Source: Panopea generosa
Taxonomy: Eukaryota; Mollusca; Bivalvia; Adapedonta; Hiatellidae
Assembly (NCBI GenBank): GCA_029582155.1
Contig: CM055899.1
Span: forward strand, 72,221,719 to 72,285,718
Reading direction: 5' to 3'
Length of the DNA stretch: 64,000 nucleotides
Shown: positions 45,501-60,500 of the stretch, one piece after another
Layout: every line of letters starts with the position of its first letter
Numbering within the stretch: the stretch's first letter is position 1
Made by a program: the position numbers and the translations under genes
The notes under the pieces: model-generated
Database searches by the model: none
Seen by the model: the letters and a program-made list of their open reading frames with translations, nothing else
What the model was told of the DNA's origin: nothing

Positions 45501-48500
45501 CACAAAAAGCTGCATGGAGTCTTGGTCTGGTGGTAGAGTAATGGACCCAGGATGAAAAGATCATGGTTTTGATATGAATATGCTGAGTATCGGTCTGCTA
45601 AGGAAAGTCTTTGAGCAATCCGATGATTTATCTTAGTTGAAAAACTTGGGTTACAGTTGTTTTAAAATAAAGTAGTTTTAAAGAAAAGTTATATGTAGAA
45701 CATAAGATTTCTTATAGTAGCTTGTAAACTTTTTTTGCTGAAAAATTGTAAAGCAGATATGGGGGTCAGGTAGGCAATGACCTAGTGATAGTATAATGTG
45801 ACTGGGCGGGTATCATACCATGTGTGTGGCATGATATTTTAGTGTGGCAGTGCTTAGAATACTGTCACAAGTAGCACCAGTGTAATATGACTGAAAATAT
45901 ATTTAAAGCAACGCTTAACATCATACAACAACAACAGATTATGGTCTGTAGATCTTGAATGTAAAATATCTGAAACTACAGATATTGAAAGTCACCTTTA
46001 AAATACAGAAAATAATGTTTTGGATTGCTCTTTATGATTTTATAGGAAAAACCATATTGTTAGTTTGTTTTATTAAGACATTATCAGACCGATGATACAT
46101 TTGGTAGGTAATGTCTTCATATGGTTTGCAGCTCAACCTGGTTAGCTCTGTCAGTAGTAGATCCAGGGGTCATGAGTTTGAATCCCTGCCCGGCCACAGA
46201 CTCAGTAATTATTAACATACATGTATTATATTGCATCTCATTTAAATTCATCATCTAGTTATTAATTAATTGCGGCGATATGTGTGCTTAAGTACTTGTT
46301 AACCTTCCAGTATCACAGGAAATGGTGGTTGGGTTAATTATAATATACATGTATATTCGTGTTATGTTTGTTTTGTTGCAGGGGACACTATTCTACACAT
46401 GGCAACACGGGCCGGCAATGAGAGGGCAGCAATGTTTCTTGCCAGACATGGTGCCAAATGTGGTCAACCAAATTTAAAGGTACGTTGAATTATTGGTATA
46501 AGTTTAAACATTTTTCATACACTGATACCACTGGATATGAATGAGACTTTCTCCAGTTAAAACAAGGTTTGTTTATTAAGTAATTTCATACTGCAATGTT
46601 GGTCTATGGGTAGATCGCCCGCCTCGCATGCAGAAGGTCTTAGGTTTGATCCCCAGCAGGTCAAACTGAAGACTTGAAAAATGGTATTAGAAGCTTCCTC
46701 ACTTGGCGTTAGGCATTAAGAGGATAGTTATAGGTCTGGTTTGCCTGGTGTCAGTATAATGTGACTGGGTGGGATATCATACCATGTGTCTGTGGCATGA
46801 TACTCCAGCGCTCACAATACTGTCTTGAGTATACAACGTCGCGTTATGACTGAAAATGTGTTTATAAATTCAGAACACCTTAGATTGTCAATGCTTTTTA
46901 TTAAAGTATTATACATGTGCATTAAATCATTGCTTCTGTGTGTTAAGTAAATGAATGTAAAAATAGTATGTGTGTATGAAGGTATCAACTACCTTTTGTG
47001 ACGGGTCTTTGTAATTAGAATGTAAAAAACATCAAATACATTGTGTGGCTTTAATGAAAAATTGTGAGTCATTTAGCATCTCAAAATAATTGAAACATTG
47101 TATCACTTCAGGGAGAAACGGCACTTCATTTAGCATGTGAGCAAGGTCTTACAAAACTAGTCAAAGTAATCTTAGATAGCGGAGGTAATCCAAATGCTCA
47201 AACGGTGAAAATCGTTCATTCTGGTGGCAACTTGCCAGTGGGCTTCTTATCAGAAGGGGAGGATACTCTACCTGTATCACAGCAGACGCCATTACACATG
47301 GCATTACTTCGGGATCACAGTGATATTGTTAATGTATTCTTACAGTTCAAACGTGAGTAAAGTAAAATTATTTCTGTATATAAATATACATATTTCAAGA
47401 TTATATTTTTATTAAGTATTGATAAAGCTGCACAAAAGTTACATACAAGGTTAATATTTCAGCACAAGTTTACCAAATAAACATTTTCATCTGACCAATG
47501 CACTGTTTTGGCCTACAATTTCGAGTCACTAATTTGGTCCATAATTGTGTTATGGGTAATACTACCAAAAAACATACAGCATTTTTTAGCTGACGTTAAC
47601 TTCTACAAATAATTTGGCTAAACATGTTAAAGTCCATTACGTGCCCAATAGTCACCATTGTTTTGTTCATAGTTATGTAATGGATAGAATTATTACACTT
47701 CTTCATAGCCATACTTTGTGATAAAGCGATGTGGGCGAGACATTTAATTCAATGGAATTCTCTTGTTCAAGTAAAATAAGAGTGAAATCTGTATAAGCAG
47801 TCACCTCTATTTAAGCTTCTTGTCTTAGGCAGCCGCATTTGCTATAATTTCCCATTTCTATACTTTCAAAGTAAATTAACCTGTATTAAGCAACAACCTG
47901 TCTTAAAAGGCCACTTTTACTCCTTCCCGTGCTTAAAACAGGTTTGACCGTATATGCAAGCCTGTGAGAGTGTTTAATCTGTAACAATAACAGCAGTGGC
48001 CTATTTAAAGCAGCCACATCCCCCCATGTTTGTTATTTCAGTGTAGATGTACTTTTATCGTCAGACATCACCAGGCTTTAAAGTCACTTTAATTACCTCC
48101 TTGGAATGGCAACTGAAGACAGGTTTTATGTCTGAAAACTCAGACCATTCCAAATCAGTCGGGTATGGCAGCTTAAGACATGTTTTACATGTATGTCTGA
48201 AAACTCAGACCATTTCATTTAAGTCGGGGATGGCAGCTTAAGACAGGTTTTATGTCTGAAAACTTAGACCATTCCAAATCAGTCCAGTATGGCAGCTTAA
48301 GACATGTTTTACATGTATGTCTGAAAACTCAGACCATTCTAGTTAAGTCGGGTATGGCAGTTTAAGACAGGTTTTATGTCCAGGTTTTATGTCTGAAAAC
48401 TTAGACCATTCCAAATCAGTCTGGGTACATACATGTTTGGCTGCTTAAGAAAAATTTAAACAAATACATGTATGTCTATTAAAACTTGGATTACCATGCT

Positions 48501-51500
48501 TTAATCAGTATAAACAAAACAGGCAGTGGTTTATTTTCACCATTTTGGGAAGATGACCCATACCCTTGGAATTGGGAATTTTAGCTGCATTTTCATTAAC
48601 ATTGGGAAAACTTTTGCATTAAACATATTTGTTCAACTTCATAAAAATGTGCACACTTGCTTCTCTGGCCATTTAATTAAAGAATCAATGTCTTACTCAA
48701 TTCAGAATGGGGAAAACTTTGTTTATTTTATCAAGGAATTATGGAAGTTTCAATTTACAATTATTACTTTTTGCCATTGGGAATATGACCCAATAATTGC
48801 TATAAAAATGGTAGAAAAAAAACACTGACAGGTAACAGTACTTGTTAGTGCAAATAACTGAAAGAATAAAAATCAGACAACTTAGGTTCAGCCATGAATT
48901 GCCATTAAGTGATTTAATAGATATAAACGACACCTCAGGAAAATCTGCAGCTCACACACACACACATGAAATCTAACTAGTGTTTTGTCATAACTTAACA
49001 TTTTGTGTTGTCTTACTTGTTTATTCTGTCATTTCATCAGGCATAATATGAATATTTCTGTTATATTTTAACAGTTGAGGCAGCCCAGTGTTCAGATAAC
49101 AACAAAATTATCCCAAATTTCAACATCAAAGACTCCGATGGTCAGACAGTTCTGGGTTTGGCATTGTGGAATAGTTTGTATGAGGAAGCGGGGAAACTTC
49201 TTGGAGCAGGTGCAAATATAAATGAGAAGAACACGGAAGGACTTACCTTAATTCACCAGGCTATAGAGAAGCAGGATTTGTCAGGGACATTGTTCTTGAT
49301 AGAACACCAGGCAGATCTGACTCTCAAGTGTGTACCTGTTTGTATCTGTAATAAGTCATTACAAAATGGATTAAGTTTGTTTTAATATTAAGAGTCATTT
49401 TTATGTCATTGAGGGCTAACAGATGATTAATTAACCTAAACACTCTTTCCTGGGATCCTAGAAGGTTAACCAGTACTTGAGCATCTCTGCAAGTAATAGG
49501 TAACTTGCTCACTTGTTTAAGTGGTGAGGGACAAATGGTTATGAGAAACAATGTTATAAACATGTATCAGTCATCACAGAAACTGTGACTGGGTAGGGAT
49601 TCGAACTCATGACCTCTGAATTGATAGTCAGACATGCTTTAAACTGAGCTAACCAGTCCTGTCAATGGAATTAAGATTCTTAATGAGAAGGTCAATACAA
49701 AAGTATTGTTAACAATGAAAATGTAAATGAGTTGATGGCCAGAAACAATACATAATATAGGGAATTATACTTGTAATATAAAATCATTAAAATGTAAAAT
49801 TACTTGTTTCAATAGTTGACAGAGTGGCATGCAAATAGTTCATAAAGTATCTTATGAACAAAATAAAAAGAAATTAACTGCAGTACATGTTTACAGTAAA
49901 TATCTATATATGTGACAATAGGTAACAGCTTTGGAACTGTTACAATAGGTAACAGGTTCAAAACTGTTACAATATGTAACAACTTTGGAACTATTACACT
50001 ATGTAACAGTTTTGGAACTACAACAATATGTAACAGCTTTGGAACTGTTACACTAGGAACCAGCTTTGGAACTGTTACACTATGTAACACCTTTGGAACT
50101 GTTACAATATGTAACAACTTTGAAACTGCAACACTAGGTAACAGCTTTTGAACTGTTGCAATAGGTAACAACAGCTTTGGATTTGTTACAGTAGGTATTT
50201 AAACAGCTTTGGGACTGTTACAGTGGATAACAACTTTGGAATTGTTACAACAAGTAACAGGTTTGGATCTATTTCAACAGGTAACAGCTTTAGAAGTTGT
50301 TTACAATGTTTGATATGTGACTCAAACCATGAATGTATGGACTTTATGTAGAAGTAACATTTTGTTAAACATTGATTTTCTTTCAGGAGCTTACTTGGTA
50401 TAATGAGATGTGTAATAGCTTGTAACTATCATAAGAATTAAACAAAACCGAGATGAATTCAGGTCAGTCATATAAATCGTAACATACAGGACTGTTGCTA
50501 GGTTGTGTTATAAAAATGTTTTCTCCCCTCAGAACTGTAGAGAACCACTCACCACTACAGCATGCCATACAGCGCCACCTACCTGTTGTTGTGGAGGTTT
50601 TGTGTCAGCGGGGCGTAGATATGAACACCATGGATGGTCAGGGGAATTGTCCCCTGTGGCAGGCCTTGGACTCGGGACAAGAAGATATAGCCCATATATT
50701 GGTAAATATTGTCTCATTTTGTACTTAAACTTTGACAATGAACTTGAATCCTAACAAAATGATAATAGGCAAAATTGAGTTACATTCGTACTGAATAGCA
50801 TTCACCTGTACCCAAAGTGTTTTTATTTATTTCTGTCTATGAGGAATTAATATATCTACATATGTATTTCTAATGAGCGAATTTGCGCTGATCTTGACCT
50901 GTTTACATCTTTTGACAATGAGCGTCAACTTGTGACACTTTCTGTTTTCGTAACAGTTTGATCAAACTCACTAGCCAAACATCTCTCCACAGGAATACCT
51001 CTTGTTTATAAGAATGCATTTATAGCCTGTGTAGGTACAGGCAGTTACTAAAATACTGATACATGTCAGCAATGAAAACGTGTTATGTGATAAAATACTC
51101 TATTCAAAAGAGCACTAAAACATATTTTTAATTTCAATTTAACTTTGACGACACTTTCAGTCTGTTTCAGATTTTGTGTCCACTCTGTAACTTTGACACC
51201 TATAGATAAATTTCAAAAACACTTGGCTCAATTCATCAGTATGACATGACGATGTGTCACACATAAGACCCAGACCCATATTTCAAAGGTCAAGGTCACA
51301 CTTTAAGGTTGTTTGACAACACTTTGAGCCTGTTTAAGATTTCAAGTCCATCTGTAACTTTGTCATACATGGATGGATTTCAAAATCACTTGGATCAATT
51401 TATCAATTGATTGACATGACAACATGTTGCGAATAAGACCCAGAACCTTACCTCACATGTAGAAATACCCAGACCTCTACATCAACTGTCAAGGTAGAGG

Positions 51501-54500
51501 TTACAAAAAGGTCAAGGTCACACTTTAATGTAAAAAAACATGAAATTGTGTGTTTAGTCTGATATTCATGGACCTACCTTTATATATCGTTATTTTCACA
51601 GACCATTTGGGGGGCATGTGGCACTTACCATTGACATTTCTTGTTTTCTTTCTAAAATTAGTTTTCAATGATATTAAATCCCCATGAATGCAGTCAAACT
51701 GTTTTAGTGGTCACCTCTATTAAGCAATCACTTGTCTTAAACAGCCACATTTTTATTTACCATTTTTAGCTTGACTATTCATAGAATAGGGGGGCTATTG
51801 TACTCGCCCCAGCGTCGGCATTGGTTTTTCAGGTTAAAGTTTTTTATCAGGTAAGATATCTATGCAACCACTAATTTGACAAAATGAAACTTCAAGTGTG
51901 TTCAGCATCATCAATGGAACTCACAGACATAAGAACCATAACTCTGGGTTGCATTTTGGCAGAGTTTTGGTCCTTTTTGAACTTAATTTTTCAGGTTATA
52001 TTTTTATGCTCCCTCAAGGGCGGGGGGGAAGCATATCACTGCTTCGTCCCCCATGCAGATGCGCATATTGTCTATGTGTTCAAGTTAGATGTTTTTTCAC
52101 GGAGTTATGACCCTTTGATTCTGTCTGTGACTGAATTCTTGTCCGCTGTATTCCTCTACAATCCCATGTTGGAATTTTATGAAACTTGCTAGGATGCATC
52201 ACTACCAAGTGGAGATACGCATATTGTCTTTCTGTTCCAGTTTGATGATTTTTCACAGTGTTATGGCCCTTTCATCAAGTCTGTGACCAAATTATTGTCC
52301 ACGCTATTTCTCTACAACCTCAGGTTGGAATTTACATTAACATTTTCCAGACAACGACTTCTTCATGCAACTACATACATAAAGACTATGTATATACATA
52401 TATATATGCCCAATCATTATATAAGTACTTGATCAGTACATTTAATTTCAATATAAATATGTTAGCACACAGAAACTAAATAAACAACATCTTTTGTTAT
52501 ATTATAGGTTTTAATTAAACTGTATTTAACAGCAATCTGCATTAAGAGGTTGTTTTTGCTCTTACCCTTGAGTGGCTTCTTAAGACAGGTTTGAATGTAT
52601 GTCCTTGAACCAAAAACAATGAAAATTAATCCCAACAAAAATTGATTGATTTCATAGTACTTAAGGCTCTCAAACCTTATGTTACAGGTTTTTGTTTAGT
52701 TGTTGATGATAAGATTAACAGATATGATGTTCTTCAGGTGAAACAAGGCTGTGATATGGATCTGTGGAGCCCAGGGCCCAGTGACTGTAGACAGACATTG
52801 TTACACAGAGCAATAGATAATAATAATGAATCTGTGGCTTGCTTCTTGATCAGGAGGTAATTGGTAGACAGTTATGATGGTGGGAAATACTTGGGTAAAT
52901 GGTGGTATACATTGTGTATGAGTTGTATATGGCAAATAAGTAGTGTCACATATGAGAATGAGTCCTTTAGTAGTGTTACATTTACATATACATATAGTAT
53001 ATGAGGATGAGTTATTAAATACAGTCACCGCATATACATGTATACATTAAAAAAATACACCATCAAATGAATATGCTGAATGAACCTAGAATCTTGATAC
53101 CTGCCGAACTGCAGAGTTTCAGCAAATTCTATCGTATTACTCAATTTGTCGCTTCCCACAACATGCATGAGCCATGGTGATCCTAGTCCTGCCATATCTC
53201 ATATGGCTCCCTGGAACTGCACAGGTGTTGATAATTCAACCACAATAGTGACCATGACAAAAAATGATAAAATTAACATGACACCCATTCGGAGGATTCC
53301 TACCCCTCTTCAGAGGTCGGCAGTGATTCTATTCTTAGCCAGAACCACATGGGCTATGACATATGAGACTGGTTTAGTTAGTACTGTCTCATGTATATGA
53401 TATCTGATGGTATGTGAATAAGTAGTGTATATAAATATGATGAATGAGGGTGAGTTTTAATAATTAGTGTTTCAAAGTATGTATGAGGGTACTTATTTAT
53501 TTTACTTGGATTCTGAAATATGTTATTACAACTTTGAACAATCATGCTTAAAGTCTTCCTGGGAAGAACCAGTACTAAGCATATGTGGAAAAAGTGTTGT
53601 TCAAGGACACCACAAATAGCCGTGATGGAGGATTGAACCCACCACCCTCCAATCCTGGGCCTGATGCTCTTCCACTGGACCACTAGTTAAAATTATTATA
53701 CCCCACAAAGTATACATGTATGGAGGCTATATAGGAGTCACGCTGGTCGCTCGGGCGATCCATTTGTGGACAATTTTTTCTCAGTAACCATTGGCTGGAA
53801 TTCAATGAAATTTCACAACTGGTACCAAGCCTTGTGCATATTGTCGGCATGTTTCGCGAAAATAATTTTTCAATAAGTTGTGACCCTTTGAATTTTTCAG
53901 ACATTTTATTGTGGTTGCTATTTCTCGGCAACCATTGGCTGGAATTCAATGATACTTCACAAAAGTGATAAGCACCAAGCCTAGTTGTGTATATTGTGTT
54001 GCGCTCAAATACTTTTTCAATGAATAATGGCCCTTAGAATTTTTCAGACATTTTTTTTTTGTTGTTAATGTTTCTTGGCAACCATTGAATTCAGTGACAC
54101 TTCACAAAAGTGATTGATTACTCTAATTGGTTCACTGTGTCAAAGCAAAAGGGTGCAAAAACTGTGTCAGGTTGCCCGCCATCTAGGGATATTCATCACC
54201 CTCAGTGTTATTTCTAGTTTCGAAATAAAACATGGAAATATTGACAGTGGGTGGGGGATAATCTATAAAGAATCCTAAATTGATGTAAAAAATATTCTGT
54301 AATTACCATTTACATGTTCATTTGTGCTTTTTAAGCAGTGTTTCTTATTGTGATAAATTAAATGGTGAAAAACTACTTTAGGTGGTACTTAGTTTTGTAA
54401 AACAAAATTCTTTTTATTTGCAAGCAGATCTTAAAAGAATATTATTTATTTTCAGTGGTTGTGATAAGAACAGTGTGCGTAGGCCTGGACCAAATGGAGA

Positions 54501-57500
54501 GGGTGCGGATGAATCTAGGTATGTAAGTAATTACATTCAGTCTTACATACAGTCTTTGATAAGCAAACTCTTTAGCTCACCTGAGCCAAAAGCTCAAATG
54601 TGAGCTTTTGTGATCCTCTGGTGTCCGTCGTCCGTCGTTAACTTTTAGCTTCTAACAACTCCTCTGAAACCACTGGGCCAATTTTGATATAACTTGTGTG
54701 TGACCCTCTACCAAGTTTGTTCAAGCCATCTTGATTCGTCAAAAAACATGGCCGCCAGGGGGCGGGCAAGTTTAACAAGTAAAAACTTAAAAAATCTTCT
54801 TGTCAGAAACTACTGGCTCGATTTTAAAATGATTTCACAAAATGTTCCTTGGGTGACCCTCTACCAAGTTTGTTTAAACCATTTTGATTTGTCAAAAAAC
54901 ATGGCCGCCAGGGTGTGGGGTTAGTTTACTATATAAGCTACATGTATAGTAAAAACTTAAAAAATCTTCTTGTCAGAAACTACTGGCTCAATTTTAAAAT
55001 ATTTTCACAGAAATGTTCCTTGGGTGACCCTCTACCAAGTTTGTTCAAGCCGTCTTGTTTCGTCAAAAAACATGGGACGCAAGGGGGCGACGCAAGTATA
55101 ATTAATAAAAACTTAAAAAATCTTCTTGTCAGAAATTACTGGTTCAATTTTAAAATGATTTCACAGAAATATTCCTTTGGTGACCGACTACCAAGTTTGT
55201 TCAAGCCATCTTGATTCGTCCAAAAACATGGCAGCCAGGGGGTCGGGGTAGTTTACTATAAAAGCTATAGTAAAAACTTAAAAAATCTTCTTGTCAGAAA
55301 CTACTGGCTCGATTCTAAAATGATTTCACAGAAATGTTCCTTGGGTGACCCTCTACCAAGTTTGTTCAAGCCATCTTTATTTGTCAAAAAAACATGGCCG
55401 CCAGGGGGTGGGTTTAGTTTACTATATAAGTTATAGTAAAAACTTTAAAAATCTTCTTGTCAGAAACTACTGGCTCGATTTTAAAATAATATCCTAAAAA
55501 TCGTAAATTCCATTGTGAATTTATTTATCTCCCTTTATGAAATTAAATATATATGAATTCATTTTATTTATATATGATTCAACGGGTTTATTAATCTGTC
55601 CTTTATATAGCATATAAGTAGTCATGAATCCTTAACTGGATCCTACTCGTATAAAGCTATCACTTCATGTATGTAAATTTGTCAACCCTGTCCAGATGTG
55701 TTTCATATAACTCCATAGTATATAAGTCATGGTCGCCACCAAATGTCTGTACATTTATGTCTTGGTTATTCACAAATAATTATCTCCATATATATATATA
55801 TATATAGCAAGATATGTAATATATGCAAAGTTTTAAATAAGACAGGTGAGTTCAGTTCAGTTAAGTTCAGTTGGTGTTAGAGAAAAAGTATTGGGTTGTG
55901 TAAGTGGAAAAATCCAGGAAATGTGTATTAAAAGGGAAAATTCTTGGTTGTATATTTGGAAAAGCCTTGGTTGTGTATATGGAAAAATATTTGTGAACAT
56001 TCTTGGTTTTGTGAGGGAGAAATTTTATTAAAACCAAACAGAATTATTATCAAAAGATAAAGGTTTTGTAAAACATTCATTTGTCACCATTTCAGAGATA
56101 GACAGACGCCACTGCATCTGGCATGTGCCTGGGGGATGGAACTGGTAGTACAGTGTCTTATGGAATTTAGCGCAGAAGTCAACACTCAGGTATTTGTGTT
56201 GAAAATTTCATGGGGTCCTTCTTGGCCAAGTGGCCTAAGGCGCCGTCTCAAGATAATTTAACCTCTCACCGCTAAGGTCGCAGGTTTGAGTCCCACTGGC
56301 TCCAAGAACTTTATGTAAGAATGTTTGCCAGTTACTTGCAGAAAGACGGTGATCCTACTCAGATTTATTCTGAGGTCTTCCGTTACCAGTAAAACTGGAT
56401 ATGCCATATATAACCTGAAATGTGCTCATATTGGTGTTAAACCTCATTTTAATGAAAAAGAAAAAGAAATATCGTAGAATAGTTGTCATAGTATTTATTT
56501 TATGAGATATTTACACTGTTTCATTTAAACAGGGTATTAACATGTATTATGCAGAGACTGATTTAAAATATTTATATTCAGTTGATGTTGGTTAACTGGT
56601 TTCTCAAGACAATGCAATTGGATATTCATTTATATTTCACCATGATTAAACAGCACCACTCGTGACAGGACAACCCCTGTTTATACAGGACAACCCTTGT
56701 TTATTTTATTATTTGTTCAATGGTTATTAAGGTTTCTTTGGTCAAATATTAAAAAATTGAATGTATTATTTTCATTAAAGTACTTTTTTAGCCCACCAGA
56801 GCAATTCTGAACTCCCGGTGTCCATAGTTTCTCCATCATCCGTCATCTTCATCCATCCATAAATTTTTGCTTCACGTGACTTCTTCAGTGAAAGGATTTA
56901 CTGATTTTCACCAAATTTGATGTGAAGCATTTTAATATAAATCTTTCCGATTTCAGATATGTTCCAAGTATTACCCTGTGACAGGAGCTTATGATTTTTT
57001 TTTATTAATTTTAAAAGATCTTCTTCAGAACTACAAGGTCTGGCTCATAAGAATTTTGCATAAAGTATCACTTAATCATATTCTCAGGTTTGTCGCAAGT
57101 TATGACCTGGGAGTCAAAATAGGAACTGCTTGGGGGCTTTATAGTTTAACATATTAGTAAACTTTTATTTAAAATCCATTTTTTTTTCAAGAGTTGACCA
57201 GCCATATTTGTTCATTGTTTTATAATGATCCCTATGAGTAGGGTTTTCAAGTTTGTTTATGTAAAGGGGCTATGGTCTATTGGGGCCCAGTAGGATGCCT
57301 TTAGTTTTTATTTGGGAATGCTATGGGTAACATAATTCTCATTTTCTCACCTAAAAGTTCTTCATATGCTTAGTCATTCAAAATTTGAAAAGAAGTTACA
57401 AATGAAATCGGGCAAGTAACTTATAGTATGGTGACTTTGTCAAAAAAGATGTCTATTTCAATGAGTAGTTGGTACCAAAAGTAGAACAAAACGTGTTATA

Positions 57501-60500
57501 AACCAAAATGTTTGTCTTTATTCAAGTTAATGAGGTCGTCGGCATAAATTAGAAAATAATAAGGTGAGCAAAGAATCCAAGATGGTGTCAAAGATTGCTG
57601 CCATTTTATTTGAAGATGGTACAATAATTATGCATAGCTGGAAAAAAAATTGTTAAGCATTTTCATTTATTATTTTACTTTCAATTTTAGTATATTAATA
57701 ATTCAAAATATGTATCATAATTGGACACAGAAAAAAATATTTTTGACACCAAACAGGTCAAATTTCTAGGTCAAGGTAAAGAAATACCTAAAAATCATTT
57801 CAGTACTTAAAATGTCATTAATTTGACTGTTTTTGCCAGATATATCTGTTTCTTTGTATTCAGGTCATATTCTAATAATGTCATGTCTATAAATAAAAGA
57901 AAAAAAATCACCCTATTTATATATCTTAATAGAGAAAAAGGCCCCATGTTCTGCATTATATAAAACCGAGTTCATATGGGCCTCCTGTTCTGTAATCGCT
58001 TTACATGCCATCCCATCTGTGTATTTGTTCCAGGATATAGATGGGAAAACACCAATACATGTGGCCATAGAAAACCAACATGCAGTGATCATATCTCTGC
58101 TGCTGGCCCACCCCAGCCTCGATCTTACATTGCGGGACAAAAATGGATTGACACCATTTGCTGCTGCCATGACAACCAGGAACAATAAAGCAGCACAGGC
58201 GATTTTGAACAGGGAACCAACAGCAGCTGAACAAGTAAGACCCCATGTTTATATGTGTACCATTGTTTTCTGTAAAAAAAATCAAGGAGTATGAGTTTGT
58301 AGTCAGATTAACAATGGCAGATAGATTAATTTTTGTAAACAGAAATATTTGTTACTTTTTCTCTGCTCTAACCGCTGAGGTTGTGGTATGTAAGTTAAAA
58401 AACTTTATGAAGTTTTCAAATTACTTGCAGAAGGATAGTGGTTTAACTAAGATTTGTTTTGAGGTCTTCCTCCATCAATAAAACTGGCTATGCCATATAT
58501 ACACACAAAAAAAAAGAAGAAGGAAAAAAAAAGAAACATCAATTCTATCTCAAATTTGTGTTTCAAGATTTTTTTTTGTATACTTGTAATGGGTTATTTT
58601 CTCAAAACCAAAAAAACTGTACACACTATATTCATTGTGGCATTAAATTTAAGATAATCTCTTAATTTTTGTTTTATCAAATTTCAGGTCGACAACAGAG
58701 GTCGTAACTTCCTCCACGTGGCCATAATGAACAAAGACATTGAGAGTGTTCTCTTCCTGATAGGCGTGCAAGCCAACGTCAACTCACGTGTACAGGACTC
58801 TAAACATTTGACACCGCTGCACCTGGCTGTAGAAGTTGGTTCTGAGATTATTGTTAGAAATTTGGTAAGTAGTATAAAACAGACAAATGGAAATGAATAT
58901 ACATGTAACAGCAACTTCAGTTACAGAAGTCATTAAATAATTATTGCTTCATTTATGATTCATTATCATTTATTGCAGCAAGTTTTATAAATTAAAAAAA
59001 TAAAAATAAAGATGCCACATGGGATTTTATCACATATCAAACTCAGGAAAGGGTTTGTTTCAATATTTAGCACTAGTTTTATGACACTGAGGGTGAATAG
59101 ATGATTAAACACTCATTCTTTGGATCTTTAAGCATAAACAAGTACTCGAGTACATCTCAGCAAGTAACTCATTTAAATTAGAGGTGAAAGATGGTTGAAA
59201 AGGAAACAGTGTTGTGCATCAAAAGATGTCTAGATATTTGCAATTATATATTTACTTTATCTAGAGAGACCAGATGTCTTAAAATATTTTGGCTAGATGT
59301 CTCAAAATGCTAAGCGATGGTTTTTGTTATTAACATACAGTATAAACACCAAATTTATTTACTAGTTACTGGCTGGTGCTGGAGTGAATGCGAAGACAAA
59401 CAGCAAGCAGACGGTACTCCATGTGGCAGCAATGAAGGATCATTCTGCCATATGTACGGTTCTTCTTGAGAATGGAGTCGACTTTGATGCCTTAGATGAA
59501 AACATGGATAACGGTCAGTGGGTTTGTTATAACTGTTGTAAGCAGTTTGATAGTTCATGTATATGCCTCTTGGAGTTTTGTTCTATAAATACAACTGACT
59601 ATCAAATAATGCTGTTTAAAAATAGTGTATAACATGATGTAAACAATTACACATAGGATGTGAGCCATGTTCATCAAATGTAATGTCATGTTTCGACAGC
59701 AACCTAGTTAGGAAAGGAAATAATTGTTCTCAATTCCAACAGTTACATGTATGCCTTTGTGATGATTTGACCTGACGCGACCATTGCTCAACCCACTGGC
59801 CACGTGGCATTGTTTGTAAAAGGAAAATGGCAGCATAGCAACCAATATCGACTGCTGATTGGATTATCAACTTATTTGATGGACAAGCACTATATTACTT
59901 GTGATGAAGTCTGCTGTTTTTGTATATGGAATCCCACTCATTACTTGTTATTCCAAACAAACAAACTCAAGGTTGATTCACAAAATCTATGAGCTTATTA
60001 CACAACTGAAATTAGTATAAACATAGTGAAATAATTTTTGTCTTATTTTGGCATTTTTTTTTCCAAAATGTCTTATATTCTTTATAAACACTATGAACTT
60101 GTGAACATAACATGTTATTGAAGTATGTTTCTTTGTTTCACAGCCTTACATGTAGCAGTGAAGAATGGCAACATGAACACTGTACGTGTTCTCCTCACAG
60201 AATCCAGTATTAATGCTGAGGCAGTCAATGCCAAGTAAGTTATTGAAGGAAACTAGACTGGTGTCAGTAGTAGAGGCAGTCAATGCCAAGTAAGTTGTTG
60301 GAGGAAACTAGACTGGTGTCAGTAGTAGAGGCAGTCAATGCCAAGTAAGTTGTTGAGGGAAACTAGACTGGTGTCAGTAGTAGAGGCAGTCAATGCCAAG
60401 TAAGTTGTCGGAGGAAACTAGACTGATGTCAGTAGTAGAGGCAGTCAATGCCAAGTAAGTTGTCGGAGGAAACTAGACTGGTGTCAGAAGTATAGACAGT

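Noticed and set aside
45540-45600. Functional tRNA genes at SINE heads (also 35,065, 44,101, 46,600, 56,212 and 62,400)
   Set aside because: All lack a paired acceptor stem and share non-tRNA bodies with other copies.
48526-48828. 100-codon ORF in intron 12
   Set aside because: Non-conserved composition, located in an intron on the same strand as ANKFY1, with an internal duplication of GGGAAxxTGACCCA-type phrases suggesting a repeat.
49809-50171. Repetitive ORFs on both strands (VTVPKLLHI- and CNSFGTVT-type repeats)
   Set aside because: The 27-bp period is divisible by three, so any frame stays open. It is an intronic minisatellite with no start, splice or conservation evidence.
50503-50754. 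Alternative frame over exon 14
   Set aside because: It overlaps the true exon in another frame; the ankyrin reading matches Rabankyrin-5 and fits both neighbouring phases.
54694-55214. Repeated ORFs with YQVCSSHLDSSK- and NLKNLLVRNYW-type phrases (also at 32,790)
   Set aside because: They are chance frames across the 160-bp units of the pearl-like element; the same phrases recur with every unit and break between units.
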